NCBI RefSeq assembly: GCF_947258355.1
Contig: NZ_CAMYIC010000039.1
Span: 1-32,316 of the forward strand
Origin: an uncultured Allomuricauda sp.
Lineage (GTDB): Bacteria > Bacteroidota > Bacteroidia > Flavobacteriales > Flavobacteriaceae
Reading direction: 5' to 3'
DNA: 32,316 nucleotides
How positions within the stretch are numbered: position 1 is the stretch's first letter; each line of letters opens with the position of its first letter. Shown here piece by piece: positions 30,960-32,316 of the stretch. Below the pieces are notes generated by a model. That model did not search any database, was not told where the DNA came from, and saw nothing but the letters and a program-made list of their open reading frames with translations. The translations under genes were made by a program, and so were the position numbers.

Positions 30960-32210
30960 ATGCAAGCCGAGATAATCACCATTGGGGACGAAATCCTCAT
31001 TGGTCAGATTGTGGATTCCAATTCAGCGTATATTTCCAAAGAGCTGAATAATATTGGTGTTTCGGTCTATCAAATTACTTCCATACAAGATGATAGACAG
31101 CATATTTTAAAATCCCTGAAAGAAGCTGGGGAACGTTCTTCAGTGGTCATTATCACAGGGGGGTTGGGACCTACGAAAGATGATATTACCAAGCATACGC
31201 TTTGCGAGTTCTTTGAAGATGAACTAGTTCGGGACGATGCGGTTTTAAATCATATTGAAGAACTTTTCAGGAAATACATAACCACTCCAATTTCCGATTT
31301 GAACAGGGAGCAGGCCATGGTCCCATCAAAGGCCACGGTATTGCACAATACATTTGGTACCGCACCGGGATTATGGATGACAAAAGAGGGGACCGCTTAT
31401 GTGTCACTCCCAGGTGTTCCTTATGAGATGAAAAATCTCATGAATAAATCTGTGTTGCCTAAAATTGTTGAAGAGTACGATAGACCCCATATTGTTCATA
31501 AAACCATTATGACCTATGGTTTGGGAGAGAGTGCAATAGCGGATATGCTGGAAGAGTGGGAAAATAATTTGCCGTCGTTTATAAAATTTGCTTACCTGCC
31601 CAGTATCGGTAGTGTAAGATTGCGTCTTTCTGCCAAAGGAGATGATAAGGATGCTTTAATGGCAGGTATTGAAGAGCAAGTGAAAAAGCTTTATCCTCTT
31701 ATAGGAGAAATTATTTATGGTGAGGAAGAGGAAGATGGAAGGGTGGAGAAACAGATCGGTACTTTGTTGACGAATAAAAAAATGACCTTGGCCGCTGCAG
31801 AAAGTTTTACCGGTGGAACTATCGCCGAAAGAATTACTGCAGTTCCTGGGGCATCCAAATACTTTAAAGGCAGTATGGTGTGCTATGCCACCGAGGCAAA
31901 AGTGAATCTGTTGGGCGTGCCCCAAGAATTAATAGATGCACATTCGGTAGTGAGCGAAGAGGTGGCAATTGAGATGGCCAATAACGTGAAAAATAAATTG
32001 GGCGCCGATTTTGCAATTGCAACAACAGGCAATGCCGGACCGACAAAAGGAGATTCCGATGCAGATGTTGGAACCGTATATATTGGGATAAGTACACCAA
32101 AAGGAACTTTTGCCCAAAAATTCAAGATGGGCAAGCATAGGGAAAGAGTGGTGAAAAAGTCTGTAAATAAGGGTTTTGAGCTGTTATATAAAGAAATTTT
32201 AAATTTCTGA
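30960..32210 (+). CDS. cinA: CinA family nicotinamide-nucleotide amidohydrolase
   Basis: 416 aa, full-length. The N-terminal part is the MoaB-like CinA domain ([50 protein letters not shown]). The C-terminal part is PncC-like ([60 protein letters not shown]). It removes the amide of NMN and recycles pyridine nucleotides; in some bacteria it is linked with competence. The ATG directly follows the TAA of the Hpt gene. Confidence 0.95.
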   Translation: MQAEIITIGDEILIGQIVDSNSAYISKELNNIGVSVYQITSIQDDRQHILKSLKEAGERSSVVIITGGLGPTKDDITKHTLCEFFEDELVRDDAVLNHIEELFRKYITTPISDLNREQAMVPSKATVLHNTFGTAPGLWMTKEGTAYVSLPGVPYEMKNLMNKSVLPKIVEEYDRPHIVHKTIMTYGLGESAIADMLEEWENNLPSFIKFAYLPSIGSVRLRLSAKGDDKDALMAGIEEQVKKLYPLIGEIIYGEEEEDGRVEKQIGTLLTNKKMTLAAAESFTGGTIAERITAVPGASKYFKGSMVCYATEAKVNLLGVPQELIDAHSVVSEEVAIEMANNVKNKLGADFAIATTGNAGPTKGDSDADVGTVYIGISTPKGTFAQKFKMGKHRERVVKKSVNKGFELLYKEILNF

Positions 32211-32216
32211 AAAAGA

Positions 32217-32250
32217 TTTTTGTACGTCCCATTAAAATGGTATAAATTTG
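32217..32250 (+). promoter_or_regulatory. Promoter of the rpmB operon
   Basis: TTTTTG (32217-32222) and TAAATTTG (32243-32250, perfect TAnnTTTG) are separated by 20 bases. This is the best match in the window to the Bacteroidota housekeeping consensus. The start codon of rpmB is 34 bases downstream. Confidence 0.85.
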
Positions 32251-32284
32251 CAGCCTCAATAAAATCACTCAAATAGTTAGGGAG

Positions 32285-32316
32285 ATGTCTAAAGTTTGTG
32301 AAGTAACAGGAAAAAA
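32285..32316 (+). CDS. rpmB: 50S ribosomal protein L28, start only (window ends)
   Basis: The first ten residues read MSKVCEVTGK, which is the invariant L28 start carrying the zinc-finger-like Cys. The rest is cut off by the window end. In flavobacteria rpmB is usually followed by rpmG, but that cannot be seen here. Confidence 0.9.
   Translation, partial: MSKVCEVTGK

Overview
The window looks like chromosomal DNA of a flavobacterium (Bacteroidota, family Flavobacteriaceae; a marine Muricauda/Flagellimonas-like genus would fit, but genus cannot be settled here). The signs are a type IX secretion (T9SS) surface cluster with a gliding-motility type C-terminal domain and PorP/SprF, a SusC-like OMP barrel with a carboxypeptidase-regulatory domain, DUF4369, DUF5916 and DUF6249 proteins, AT-rich DNA, little Shine-Dalgarno signal, and promoters of the Bacteroidota type (TTTG ... 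TAnnTTTG). No tRNA, rRNA, CRISPR array, insertion sequence or prophage was seen. Most of the window is core or household genome.

Layout. 1-3849: end of a large heptad-repeat surface protein, a 682-aa secreted protein with two Ig-like units, calcium-binding TSP3-type repeats and a T9SS type B sorting domain, and a PorP/SprF protein; together a surface-display operon. 3906-6114: tight operon of isopentenyl-diphosphate isomerase, a pyruvoyl-tetrahydropterin synthase-like enzyme, mannose-6-phosphate isomerase and a small conserved protein. 6111-10563 (minus): DUF4369 lipoprotein, DUF819 permease, a 37-aa cysteine-rich lipoprotein, and a large DUF5916 outer-membrane protein. 10711-13633: S1/P1 nuclease, AraC regulator, small secreted protein, MOSC protein. 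13702-15171: DUF6249 membrane protein divergent from an ECF sigma factor and its membrane partner, with two matching outward-facing ECF-type promoters between them. 15168-18851 (minus): DoxX protein, an unrecognised membrane protein, HtpG. 19176-22252: TetR-like protein, an ABC1/UbiB (COQ8-like) kinase, and a ketoacyl-ACP synthase III. 22365-26989: TonB-type outer-membrane receptor, CoA-binding protein, sodium:solute symporter. 27066-32316: RecR, 2-oxoacid dehydrogenase E2, exonuclease, FAH-family hydrolase, Hpt protein, CinA, and the start of rpmB.

The most interesting points are: the self-contained ECF sigma module with mirror-image TGTAACC-N16-CGTC promoters and an apparently leaderless sigma mRNA; the coupling of a TetR-fold protein with a COQ8-like kinase whose KxGQ motif reads KVAQ, a pairing that recalls eukaryotic COQ9/COQ8 although this lineage makes menaquinone; two overlapping, mutually exclusive inverted repeats in the leader of the TonB receptor; and a small Cys-rich lipoprotein. 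All functional statements rest on reading the sequence and on family knowledge; no search was run.
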